Made by a program: the position numbers and the translations under genes. The notes beneath the pieces are model-generated. The model saw only the letters and a program-made list of their open reading frames with translations, ran no database searches and was not told where the DNA came from. From Malurus cyaneus samueli (taxonomy: Eukaryota > Chordata > Aves > Passeriformes > Maluridae): 64,000 bases of DNA. Shown piece after piece: positions 12,301-24,700 of the stretch (positions within the stretch are counted from its first letter, which is position 1; the number at the start of each line of letters is the position of its first letter). The stretch is taken from the NCBI GenBank assembly GCA_009741485.1, contig CM019227.1, positions 11,881,647-11,945,646 on the forward strand. Reading direction: 5' to 3'.

Positions 12301-15300
12301 ATGTTCTATATTCTGTGTTTCTATTTCCATATCAAAGAACCAAATATCTGAAACAGCTAAACTGAAACAATTTGTGTGTCTGTGTGGGTATGAAGTTTTA
12401 GTAAATCCAAATTATAAAGTTTGCCAGTACACTGGAGAACAGAAAATTGCTTCTTTGTGGCTGCACATCTTTTGCTAGATTTTAGTGAAGTAAATGGTTT
12501 TGAATTTGACATTGTAACAAAGGATAATCCTTTGAACAGTTCAAATTATTATGTTCTATTAGCTATAAACAAGGGATAAACTGTGATCATTTTCCCATTA
12601 AAGTGAACCCACTTTACAGTTGAGGCTGTAATGGAGTACATGGTATTTTAAAATCAATGCCACCATAGTTTAATTGTACCTTTTGTACCTTCTACTGAAG
12701 GACATTGAGAAGGATTCCCAGTACTTTGTTTCTCCCCATATGTCACATTCTGATGTCATTGTAATACCCAGGAAACTCAATCCCTGGGCTGAGCCTACAG
12801 CTCCTTCCCACAGGTAAAGGAAACCAGCCAGAGTAGCTTTGTGTAAAGGTGACTCTTTGGCTACTGTGACTCTTGATCTCTGAGTTCTCTTTGTTTCCTG
12901 TTTCTTATCTTCCTTTTGCCTGTAGGTTAGAGCTTTACAAAGACATCCAGTTAAAGGGAAAACCAAACCTAAACACAACCAACAACCAATTGATTACCTT
13001 TATTCCAATGTTCAAAATGTTTCCCAGAGACAAAGTTTATTTTCCTATTTCCAGGTGTGCTTTACACTTGTTTCTCTATGTCTGACAAACATAGGTGCCA
13101 ATTGATCATTTTGGAACTGGATATTGTCTAATGCTTTTCTCGCTCTGGCATCAGGTTTGTACTTACTGTACTCACATTTTTCTGTTTCAGCCTGGCATTA
13201 CACAGCTTGGAAAGCAATTTGTCTGGCCTGCTGGCTGGCTGAGCAGTGCATGCAGCGCGTGCTTGCTGGCTGGTAGTTGGCAAGTCATCTCAAGGATACC
13301 TGTTCTGGAAGGAAACTGAAAAGGTTGTATTTACTATATCCTTTGAAAGGAAGGATGGTATCGGACAGATGTTTGCCTGGTGCTCTCTCTTTGTGGCAGG
13401 GCAAGAACTCAAAAATGGGCTTATACCTGCACAGTGAGCAGGAGAGAACTGCTGTGGGCCACAGCTGGACATAGGCAGTTGGGCAGTTCTGGAAGAAAGA
13501 GGGAAAGGACATTGTGTGGGTAAGTCATGGAACAGATGACTAAATTTGCAAACTAGGACGCTGAACGTTCATAAAATAAGGTAATTCAAACCCCACCTCT
13601 TCAAGAGTATGTTCATAATGAACCTATATGCCAATTTTTCTTACTCTCAAGGAAGGAGCAATTTTTTGTGGATGGAGAGTAGTGTAGTTTTGACCTAATG
13701 TAAACTGAAATACAAGTGAGAGTAAGCTTGAACAATCCAGGAACATTTAACCGGAAATGGTTAAGTGGGAAGAGCCACAATTGCTGCTCAGGTGAAGCAG
13801 ATCACCTTGTTTGTAGATCAGAGATCTCATTACAGTCAGTAGAAGGATGGAAATGAAAACAAACAACTTTCACTATTCTTTTTTGCAACCAAGTTGTGCC
13901 AGAGAAAAAAGGCATTAAGACTTCCACTGGTGAAATCAGTGGAAATGCATTTCTCCTTCATTAGGCCATTGGTGGAAAGGAATTCCAAGGTGTTTCCAAG
14001 GAGTTTTTAAGAATCAGTTCACACTCTGAGTTTAAGCACACCTCACTTTGAGTGGTTACATACACCCTGTACTGCATGGCAGCAGACGTGAATGGCAGGA
14101 AAATAAGTAATTCAGGGAGAAAAGTTGTTTATTCAGCAGTCATACAATTCCGGCGTGGAAGCCACTGGCACAAACAAATTAAAGCAATTTATGTATGTAC
14201 ATAAAGAACATAGTGTGAAATTCCCATTTGTAAAGTGGTATAATGTACTACAGAGGCTTTTTAGTGTAAAAGAAAGGCATGAGGAGCAATTCTGAAACAT
14301 ATAAAGCTGACTGATTGTCTATAATGCTCCCCCAAAAAGAGCCATGTGAGAAAACAAGGCATCAATAAAGGGTATTGTAAACTATATTAAAGCAGCATAC
14401 TAACAGAAAACCTGTTGTGTTTTTAGTCCAGTATTTACAAAAGGACTTAGGCTCCGGAATTACATTCAAGCAGTAAAAAACTTTGGGACTTCATTGTTTC
14501 TCTCTATTCTTAAAGAAGTAATCTTTTTAATTTAAGATACATTAAACACCTTCTAAAAAAACTTACTCAGGCAGTGAATTCGGATATTATTCAGATAGTG
14601 AATTATACTCAAAAGCATTCATGACCAATTGCTCACTGTGTGAAGCAAACAGACTTTCATTCAGCATGAAAAATGGATGCCTTCCCTCAAGAATCACATA
14701 AAGATAAAATCAGGAAGTGCCACCTACCTTCCATCTATTTTTTGTATTCCCCAGGTCACCTTATTAACACAAATAACACAGGACTAGAACTTGGTGAAGA
14801 TTCACAAAAATAAGGCTTATTATTTATTTCTTACAGTGTTGCAGAAAAGCACATATAATGTTTCTGCCTGGGATTCTTGCCTTCTCATCTTCATATTAAA
14901 CGAAATGGCCTATTTAAAGTTGAGACAAGTTTTCAGCAAGTAAAATAAATGCATTCAACCATTGTGTAAATTCTGTAAGATTCAAACTTCTCACAAAAAT
15001 AAAAGTCCATATTGTAAAAATACAAAATAGATATATACTAGAAATAACAGCTTAATGTGTTTAGTTTTTAATGTATTATGAAATGCAAATCTGATACACA
15101 TTGTCCAATATGTAAGATTTTGTAACTATAGTAAGAACTCGAGCTACATGTCAATAAAGCCTCCATCTATAATTAATTTTTAGTAAAGCAACATAATCTA
15201 TATATTAATATTTTAATATAGTAAATAGTTGGACAGACAAAGGAATGAAATTTTGGTAGGCAAAGATAGGGAGACACTACAGTTGCTGACCACATCTTAG

Positions 15301-17439
15301 CTCCCCTGGGGGCTCTGATTTTGTAGCTAAAAAGTTTTTACTTTTCCTAAAGAGCAAGGTATGTAAACTCAGCCTGAACTTTGTGAAAACACTTTTGTGG
15401 TTTGTTCCTCTTTAAAATAGTTGAGTCATTTCAGTATGGGCTTATCTGGCTGGTGAAGTAAAGAATCTGTTTCCAGGCAGGAAGCGAGGAGCTCGTGAGT
15501 CAGGTTCACCCAGACACACGTTAGTGCGGTGCTGCCCCTCCTTCCCTCACCCCAAAATAATTTTACATTGTGTGGAGTGAAAGTTGGCCACAGCTGAAAT
15601 TTAATCACCTACCAGAGACCAACCCAAGCCAAGATGCCAGATTTGATGGCTTTTGTACTGTCAAAAAAACTCCTGCAAGGGTCTGGAAGTAGCAGGAGTA
15701 GCCAAAGTGGAGGAGCCACATCCCGCTATTTATATTTGAGTTACAACTTGTGTGACAAACTCAGAAATGCCATGGCTGAGTGATTGAAAAGTGAGCACTA
15801 GGAATGCACAGGACAAGAGCAGCATATTATAATTATGGCTGGTCTGCATAAAAACTGAGAAAAACTACATTGTAGAATTCAATCAGTCTGTTGTGTAAAC
15901 CAGAAATTGCCCTGAGCAAAAAAACTGGAGTAACTTCCACATTAGGGAGCTTAAGCTATAATTTAGCAAAGTTAAAATTCATGTAATCCTATCATCCTTT
16001 ATAAAACACTGGAATTAATATTGTTTGAGAAAATAAAAAGTTAATCAATATTGCACCTACGAAAATTAATACTGTTCACACAAATAAGATCAGCCAAAGG
16101 CAGCATGTACATCTTAATCAGGGAACACAAAAGCAAGAGCTCTGGGGGAACCTGGAGTGGTTGTCTAGGAAACAGCAACAAAAACCCCAGTATACGAATT
16201 CTGCTGTTAACAAGCAGTCAAGGTTCATGAAGACAGTACAACTTTTCAAGGGATAAATTCTGAGAATTAGAATATCTTCTGAGAATTCCCAGATAACATA
16301 AAGTACGGGAAATGTCACATAATTTAGACAAATAGGTGTGATGCAATAAGTAAAATAACCCTGCAGCATTGCAGATAGCCTGAGCCAGTCACCACACCTT
16401 AAACACAAATTTTGCATTTTTATGAGTGGCTGATTTTCCTGAAACCATCATCACATCCACACGTAAATAAGCACTGATGAGAGTCTGACAGTGACATATT
16501 TACTGTAGGTGTTAAATCTGTGCATGAGAATGTAAGACAATGTTGAGAGCCAGCACGTAGTATTGTACTTTCCCAGTTGTAACAGCCTGGTGGGATGAGG
16601 TACTAGCAAAACATTATTTAAATATATATATTTGCTTGGTTTTTAATTTAATGCACATCTTCACTTTCTGCAGATCAATCTGGAATGTCAGACAACTGCA
16701 ACACATGCTCCTTTTATATCAGATGCCCTTGGATTTTGTTCCAATCAATTATTGGTATCACTTGTGAAAAGCAAATGAGAGTTCATGAACAAAAATTGAA
16801 TCTTCAAATTATGTTACCATCCTGGATATCTGCAGCGTCCAAGGGTCAGCATTAAAGGATGAACTTCGTAAATTGCTTGGTCTAACAACAGAAAAAAGAA
16901 AAGTGTCTGGGGTTTTTTTCTTCCCCTCCAATTTACAGCAGGGCAGTATTATGCCAAGTTGAGAAATTTAAAGCATTATTGATTGCAACTTTTTTTTTTT
17001 TTTTCCTGTCATCTTCTTTGACAGGTATTTGGGAGCAAGGATATCGGTACCTGAAAAGTCTTTAACTGTAGTCAAGAAACAGTTACCTGGGTAATATTTC
17101 AGCCCCTGTGAGCGGCCTCCTCTCTGAGCAGCAGGTGCGTGTGTTATCTCTGTGGCACAGGAGGAGAGGCTGATATGATAAGGTGTAATGCCATTTTCTG
17201 TGTCATCCTCCTGAATTTCACCTCCTCTTGGATAGCTGTCAGCCACCCCAGCTGATGGAGACAGGGCTGAAACCTGAACACAGCAACAGCAGCACAGATC
17301 AATCCTGGGGCCGGTGAGGGCACACCAGGTGTTTTCAGAGGGTATTTTCGGAGTGTCCCCGTTATCAGGCACTCGGATGAGCTCGGAGGGGTGGCACAGG
17401 TGGCATTTGGCTGCGGTGAAGTGACAAAAAGCACAGACG
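6381..17439. other. Non-coding AT-rich stretch
   Basis: No recognisable gene was found. A T-run of about 16 bases lies near 16990. The 179-codon minus-strand frame at 16968-17507 at the edge of the GC-rich block has no family resemblance and ends in a translated homopolymer (poly-Lys). The rest shows only short chance frames. Confidence 0.6.
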
Positions 17440-18038
17440 GGTGAGCGCCTTCCAGCGCCGCTCCGCAGGGAGCCGAGCCCTCCCTCAGGAGCCTGGAGCA
17501 GCCTCATGTGCCCTTCAGCCGCTCTCTTTGCCAGCTGAAATCAAAGTTTCAGCCTTTGCCACAAGCTTTCCTCCCTGCACGAAGCATCTGCCACCTTTTT
17601 GGCAGCGGTGGGGCTTTCTCTTCTGAAAGGTCACCTCAGCTCCCAGCCGCCACCGCTGGCTGCCGATCAGGCGGGCAGGGCTGTTGCGGAAACTTTTCGC
17701 TATTCATCAACCTAAAGTTTCCCCATACTTTCTTCCCGCTGGGTGCCCTCCTCCAGCAACCGTCTGTAAATGAAAACCGGGACGATTTTCCCGTGCTCAG
17801 CCTGTCGCTGTTAACAGTGAAGGGCAGCGGCTGCCCCCGCCTCAGCCGCGAGTGTCCCGCCACCGCCCGGGCTTGGGCACGGCGGGTCCGCACCCATGGG
17901 AACTGCGGGGTCTGCTGTGGCTGCATTTCCAGAAAATGCGGCTTTAGAGCCGATCCCGAGGCTCCCTCCTCACAGCGCCTCACAGACCGCATGGGAGTGT
18001 GGGGGTGTGCCCGCGCTTCCCTCACAGCCGGCCGGCTG

Positions 18039-18360
18039 CCGTGCCCGGGTTTGTCTCGCAGATATCCCGGCATTGTCCTGGCCATGCCCGGGTTTGTGTC
18101 ACAGATATCCCGGCATTGTCCCGGCCATGCCCGGGTTTGTCTCACCGGTGTCCCGGCATTGTCCCGGCCATGCCCGGGTTTGTGTCACAGATGTCCCGGT
18201 ATTGTCCCGGCCATGCCCGGGTTTGTCTCACCGGTGTCCCGGCATTGTCCCGGCCGTGCCCGGGTTTATCTCATAGATGTCCCGGTATTGTCCCGGCTGT
18301 GCCCGGATTTGTGTCACAGATGTCCCGGCATTGTCCCTGCCGTGCCCGGTTTCTCTCAGG
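18039..18360 (+). repeat. 43-bp minisatellite, seven full units and a partial eighth
   Basis: Units begin with CC(A/G)TGCCCGG or a one-base variant at 18039, 18082, 18125, 18168, 18211, 18254, 18297 and 18340, exactly 43 bases apart. Each contains CCCGG-type words three or four times, and five of the first six keep an intact CCCGGG. From the second unit onward two versions alternate: one with CACAGAT before TCCCGG and one with CACCGGTG. This gives an 86-bp higher-order pattern through units 2-5, with a decayed version after that. No plus-strand frame is closed within the array. Because 43 is not a multiple of three, one reading frame passes through all three phases and its peptide repeats every 129 bases. 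Confidence 0.95.
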
Positions 18361-18399
18361 AAGGGTTTGTCTCACTGGCCCGGGTTTCTCTCAGGAAGG
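18348..18399 (+). repeat. 35-bp offset duplication at the edge of the minisatellite
   Basis: The 17-base word GGTTTCTCTCAGGAAGG occurs at 18348-18364 and again at 18383-18399, 35 bases apart. It includes a shortened version of the GTTTGTCTCAC part of the minisatellite unit. This looks like a late, shorter-period duplication at the 3' border of the 43-bp array. Confidence 0.7.
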
Positions 18400-18720
18400 T
18401 GTTCCAGCCCCGGTGGGATCCCCGAGGCCATCAGCCATGCAGTTTCTACAACCGCCTGAGGCCTCAGCCCTGTCCTGAGGCGCCCTGCCCTCCCCTGCGT
18501 GGAGGGCTTTAATACGAATAATATTTTAAACCACAGCTTTTAAGCCCGCCTTCTGCGTTGCCCGCGGGTGACCCTCCAAGGTGAGAGCTGTCCAGGGAGG
18601 AGGCTGTGGGCAGCAGCGAGCTGCCCTGTCCCCAGCGGGCCGCGGCTGGCCGGGGTGGCTGGCGGCTGAGCAGAAAGGCAGCAGATGTTTAATGTCTGTC
18701 TGCGAAATGCGAAATGCCAC

Positions 18721-21700
18721 CAGGCTCTTCGCTGCTCAGCCCTTTACGGTATTTCCCTTATGGCTGCCTCGCTTCTTTTGTTCTTCCTTGGCAAGCTAAA
18801 CGAGGAAGGAACTCGTGAATTAATAGAGGAGGAGGTGTCAAAATTTAAATGATTTTTTTTCTTGCTAGTATTTACTCAATTTGCAACACTTGTCACTGAG
18901 GGAAGTAATATAGTTACTCATAAAAGAGAAATCCGGAGACTTAATGTGCGAATTGGCGAGGCAGAAGGTTCTGGAGGAAACCTGCCTTTTCCTCCACCTC
19001 AGGAAGGTCAATAGTTACCCTTTGTCCCAAGGGGTGTGTGTCCTCTACTCTCATTATTAATGTCATCAGCTCATTTGGCAAAGGATTCACTTCTTTTTAC
19101 AACATACATAGCAAAAATACATGAACTAACTTCATAATTGGGTTTTGAGACTTATGTTTACAACTCTTTTCTAAACAGGTATTTGTGCTATAGATGAATA
19201 CCCTCAAAAAGCCTGGATACCAGAAACCTTTTATCTCTTCAAAATTAAGCAAGAAACCTTTGTCCTTTCTCTGTTCAGCCCATGTTATAGACTCCATGAT
19301 CTCGTGTCTTTGAGTATATTCGTTTCTCCCTTGGTACTTTCTTCGGCAGCACTCACCAGGCAAATTAATCTAAAATGAAGTTTACAACCATGTATCTGAA
19401 GTTTCCAGGCCTCAGAAGGACTTGATTTGCGGAATGGGACAGGATTTAATTCAGTTGTATTTTTTAATACAAGTTTAAGTAGCAGCGCTTTGTAATTCTT
19501 TAGCCAATTATATCTAACTGCACACAGATTATGTATTGTATGTGGTTTCAGTAAATTGTATAGCACCCCATCAAATGGGTAAATACAATTGTCCTCAACT
19601 TTTGATAGACTATAGAAAGACAAACAGATATGAATAACTTTCCCGGAATGACAGATGGGACTGCAGCGAGAGTCTGGCCATCATATTTCACTTGCACTAA
19701 TATGTTATGGATCAGCATTACAAAGTAAGCCCATTAACAATGTGGAGAAAGAGGAAGTCATTGGCAGAGCAAGGACAAAAATTTATGAATACCATTTCCT
19801 AATCCTTCAATCTAAACAATAAACCCTGTTGTCATTAAGAACTCAAAACCAAAGCATATTGTTATTCCTAAACCGTGATTGTGCATTTTTATTCAAGGTT
19901 TACCTCACATATTGTGTTATATTATGGAAGATGTTAACAAAGCAGAATTTTTTAAAGGAATGAAAACCTCTCATGCAAAGGCTTCTTTATTTACAGTGTC
20001 TGTGACTCAGTGGACTGGTGATACTGTCACTTGTTGGAAATTCTAAGTGAAAGAGGCTACAAATAAACCAAGTCTCCAGCTTGCCAGTCATACACAAGGA
20101 ATGTGCTATCTGATAAAGGGGAATTATATAACAGTGTAAGAACAGCATTTTTTATGTAGCCCTGGGAGCAGTTTTGCCCCCTGTTCTCTTTACTGGAGCA
20201 AGTGAAATGAGCATCAGCTAAGTGCAAGTTTAGTCTATACATTCTGATAGGAGAAGCCTGACCCTGGCCCTCTTTCGTTGTGAAAGGTATCAGACAACTT
20301 CTGTATTTGAAAAAAGAACGGGTGTAAAGTGAATTGAAAATAATCTCTGGACTATGAGGAGTTACCTAATTATATCTCAAAACATGGAACAGAGCTCTCC
20401 AGCATCTGCAGCAAAGTGGCCTAGAAAGTCTGTCATAGCTTGTTGTTTTCTGGTGATCTGCAGCATAATAGCTGTGGAGCAAGAAAATCCCGTGTGGTTC
20501 AGGCTCCTGGGTCAGTTATTACTGATGATTGAAAAACCTCCAAACAAATAAACAAACCAACCATAATCCTTGATCCCTGTGCTAATTAGTGTACGCCATA
20601 CTGCAAACCAGCAAGATAACTATTGCTGGTTTAGTTAAGAAAAAGCTGTGGTAACCATTTGGAAAAATTAGGTAGAGAGATAACCCTCACAAAACCCTAA
20701 ATATAGCATTAGAAAAATATAAAGAGAGTCCTGTATTGGTCTCTGCTGCTTTTGGATGTAGGAAGTTAATTCATCCATTGCGATTCAAGGAGCAGAGGCA
20801 GTCAGAGGCCATATTTTCTCATTGAGTATTGATGGGCTGTATTTGTACACATTGGTTGGGAGTGTTTTGGATCATTATAGCTATGCCTCTTGTGAAGTGT
20901 AGGTGTTTGCATTCCTGACTCGCACAGAGCTGCGAGGGCTTGGAAAAAACAGTCTCTGAGCTGGTGTTGAATGTGCGTGTGTGGGGCTTTCTTTAGCAGA
21001 ACCAGGAATCTTTGCCAAGCTCCCGGGTAATGAATGAACTTGCTGAAAGCAGAGGATGTAAAGGTTAAATAGAAGAAGGAAGGTAGATCAGGACATGTTT
21101 CTTGAAGGTTAGCTGTAGGAGAGTTCAGGGATTCAAGCATTATTCGTTGGGTTCTGTGCATGTTTATCACGGGCAATTATTGGGTACATCACTGCTACCT
21201 TTGGAGGGCTGTGTCTTCTCTCCTCCTTCGCAATAACCCAGGACTGGATGCCAGTTTTCTTCCTTGTTCTCCTGTGTGAAAAGAAAGTTTGTGCCTTTCC
21301 TATGAAGATCATGAAAAGGGTAATTTTCCCCTCTGGCTTTCCTTCTGTACCACTAAAGTAGAGACACTGGGATGACTCCTCTTTAGAAGGCACAGCTCCA
21401 CCTCTTATTTCCATACTTTCTATACATAGAAAATCTACTTTCCTGTTTCTCTGGGAGCTTGGGGAGATTTTTTAGTGTTTGAAAATGAAGCATCATTTTA
21501 TTTTCTGCATGAGAGCGCCCAACCTGATCTTCTGGCCACAGTGGGAAGGAAGAAGTGCTATAAAGCATTCAGGCATGGCATCATAGCCTCTTGATGGGTA
21601 TTTTCTGTGCCAACAACACTATTTGGGACCATTGCCTGAACCCCAGGTTTGCATGACTTCAAACTTACAGAGTGAATTGTGAGATTGGTTCTAAAGTCAT

Positions 21701-24700
21701 TGAGTATGACTTTTAAAAAGATAGGGCATGAACAGAAGCAGACCTGCTGTCCCTTGTATTTTAATGTCAGAAAAAACTGTCTAAGTAGACCATGGAGACC
21801 AGGAATTGTCATGAAATTTGGGGCTTTTCCACTTCCTTTAGCTTTTACATTTATTGAAGTGATTCTTATTGATTAAATCTCCACATACTCATCCTCTTCT
21901 AGAGTTTATCTTCCATGTGTTTGGAGTCGGTGTGAGTGGATTTTCACAAATATATCTGTTATTACCTTTGGTTACTACATTTCTTAGACTTTTCATTCTT
22001 GCTGTGGTAACTTGGTCACTTTGATATTTCCTTACACTGGCAGTACTTCCAAGCAGTTCTGGAATGGTTAATACTAGTGATTTAATTCTGACACTGTTGG
22101 TAATGGGCACTTTGCTTAGATATATGATTTAATCATAGAACTGCAGGACAGAAATATTCACATATCATTTCTTTTAAGAGAAGTTCTGATCTTCATAGGG
22201 ATTTTGCAAACCATGTGTATACACTTTGAATTATTAGGGTTTCTAAACTATGAACTGTACAGGGTAGCAGGCTTGCCATTGGCTTGGTTTTCTTGTTTTT
22301 CAGCAGTAAATAGAAACTAACTATAAAACTGGAAATGGCAAACAAAAATTGTAAAGGGAGAATATCTGATGCAAACTCTGGCTTCTGCAGAAGTAGAAGG
22401 AAAAAGGGAAAGAAAGTAAAATACCCATATTTCCCAAATGTTCATTTAATCCCCTTCTTGTCCATATCAATATATTGTAGAATGTAAATGCCTATTACCT
22501 CATACTCCTTGGCCTTACCAGCTGCCTTGCTTTTTATGACATATGCTGGATTCAAATTAAGACAAAGCTTTATGACTTCTCTAATATTTTATTTCAGATT
22601 TGCATATAAACAGTAAGTATACAGCCCCCAAAGGAATGCAAATATTACATCTATATCATAATTAAGACATTTAACAAAAATGGGAAAAGGGAGTTATGGT
22701 TTTGCTATATGAAAAAGCTGTTTATCATTATAGATCTTAATTCAAAGTTGTAGTCAGCTGAGTGGTGCTTTTGGAGATTGCATATTAGGGATGAAAAGAA
22801 ATCCAGCTCCCTTTTGTCATAAGCTTTCCTTGTGACAACAGTGAATTGTCTTGCGTTGTACTGAAGTTTGCTAAGATATAAAACTGGATTTGCTTATTCA
22901 TTTGTGTGGCAGTTACACTGTAAAATGTTTGCATCCATTTCACAGAGCCATTAGTAACAACGAAGTGTTGGTATGTTTAATATTACAAGACAGACTGTCT
23001 CACATTTTCTATTCTCAGGATGATGTAGGGTCTGGGAGATTCTTGATATGATCTTAACATTATTTCCATATTCTTTAAACACTTTGCAAGATTATGTAAG
23101 ACTTACGTGGGTATTACTGTTGTTTTAAAAAAAGAATCTCATCCTCAAGAAACTTCATGTTTTCTTGCAAATTTATTTTAAGATGAAGTAATAAAAATTA
23201 GGCGTCCCCCTCAAGGAATTGCCTTTCAGTTAAAAAAAAAAGTCTTGCAAGAATTACCTTTTGATAGGCTTTTCCCCTGTGCTTGCTGGCTTACAGAAAT
23301 CTGAGTAGGTCTGGTTATCCTATGAGGATTGTCTTTCATGTCTTAGACTTTCCAAGCTTCTTATTGCCTGTGATGGACCTCTCAGACTTTGCATCTTATA
23401 ACATTTTTCTGGTAAAGTGCACTGGGAGAATATTCCTGCAAGATACATTTCTTTTCTGCAACTTCAGTTCATGCTCAGTGGTGAGTATGCTAAATTAATT
23501 TGGTTGCTTAGATCCACCACCTGGGGATAATGAAACCCTGCAGTGCGGAAGAGAGGCAATAACACTCTGCTGTTTGTCACTGCTCTGTCCATTCCTTGGG
23601 AGTTTGGGTGTTGATCATAACACCAATAACAGTGAAAATGCACAGAGAATCTTGTTGGGTGACTGCGTTGTAGCATCCCTGTAGTCTTTGTTTTCTGTTG
23701 GTGCCACTGAAATCTCTTCTCCTGGCATTGTGATGGGTTTTGAATTCGAGGCTCTTAATGCTGCATTCTACTGTCCTTGTGTTTTTCTTAAGCATCTGCA
23801 TGCAGTCCCCCTCTGCTAAGTGAATTCTTATGGGGGAAATGGCTCCACTGTTTATTGAATTCTAACTGTTGAATTTTTCTGGAAAGCATCTTTAATATGT
23901 AGCAGGGTTTGCCTGCAGCAGCTACACGAGCTCTGCCTCGGGGTGAGGGTAGGGAGAGAAGCGTTCCACCATTGGGATCTCTGTGTTACCTCCAGAATTT
24001 CTGTTGACCTTTTTCTCCTTTGGGGTGGAAAGGGACCACCTGCATCAGTTATTCTGATGAGACATCTTGGCTGCTGCAGATGGGGTGAGCAGGATCTGAC
24101 CTAGGATCATCTGTGTGGAAGGTGATGCAGTTTAGTGCCCAATCTTTGTGCAAACTGCTCTGCCATTTGATGAACATCCACCAGTCACTCTTGATAAGCA
24201 TTGCTGTAAGTGACCTAGAACTTTGGGGTTTTTAATTTCTTTTCCTTTTATAATCAAGCAGGCAGAAACATTGCTTTGATCACTCATCTTTCTATTTTCT
24301 TATTCCTTTACCCGCAGGTACCAGCTTTTATCATTTCCCACAGCTCTGTGCATACAAACACTATAAACAAGTAGTAAAGTGTCTGAGTCATCAGATATAG
24401 TTCCTCAGGGAGTCTTGCAGAAGAGAAGTAGATCCTGATTTTTGCTGCTGTTGCTGTGCTTATGTTAAGAGTCCCACGATACTGGTCTGGTATTCATTTA
24501 TAAGGAAAAAAATTGATAACCAGATGAAGAAATCAGGAAAATCAGAATATTTGTAATCTTCTGGCAGGTCTTATGTGCCTGCTAAACAACAGATACACAT
24601 ATAGCAGTAACTGTTTCCCATTGGGTTTTAAAGCAAAAGTGGGAAATAACTGCTGTCATTAACAACTACTAAATTTGCATATTTATTATATTATGCCAAT

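Larger units (their letters stand above)
17440..18720. promoter_or_regulatory. Orphan CpG-island-like GC-rich block
   Basis: Base composition changes sharply here from AT-rich to GC-rich, with many CpG dinucleotides, and reverts after about 18720. Such blocks in vertebrates usually mark promoters. There is no recognisable gene starting here, and the nearest supported gene, CPPED1, ends about 19 kb to the right and reads toward the block. It could be the promoter of an unannotated non-coding RNA or distant gene, an enhancer-type island, or a GC-rich repeat island created by the minisatellite it contains. Long open frames on both strands here result from GC richness and the tandem array, not from a recognisable protein. 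Confidence 0.5.

Noticed and set aside
16968..17507. 179-codon minus-strand open frame
   Set aside because: It has no recognisable domain, its composition is driven by the GC-rich block, and it ends with lysines from a T-run. An overlapping frame at 17144-17434 is also open.
17508..18512. 334-codon plus-strand open frame, the longest in the window
   Set aside because: Its second half is a translation of the 43-bp minisatellite, and the first half is CpG-island sequence with no family resemblance. The sister frames are open as well, so openness is explained by the repeat and GC richness.
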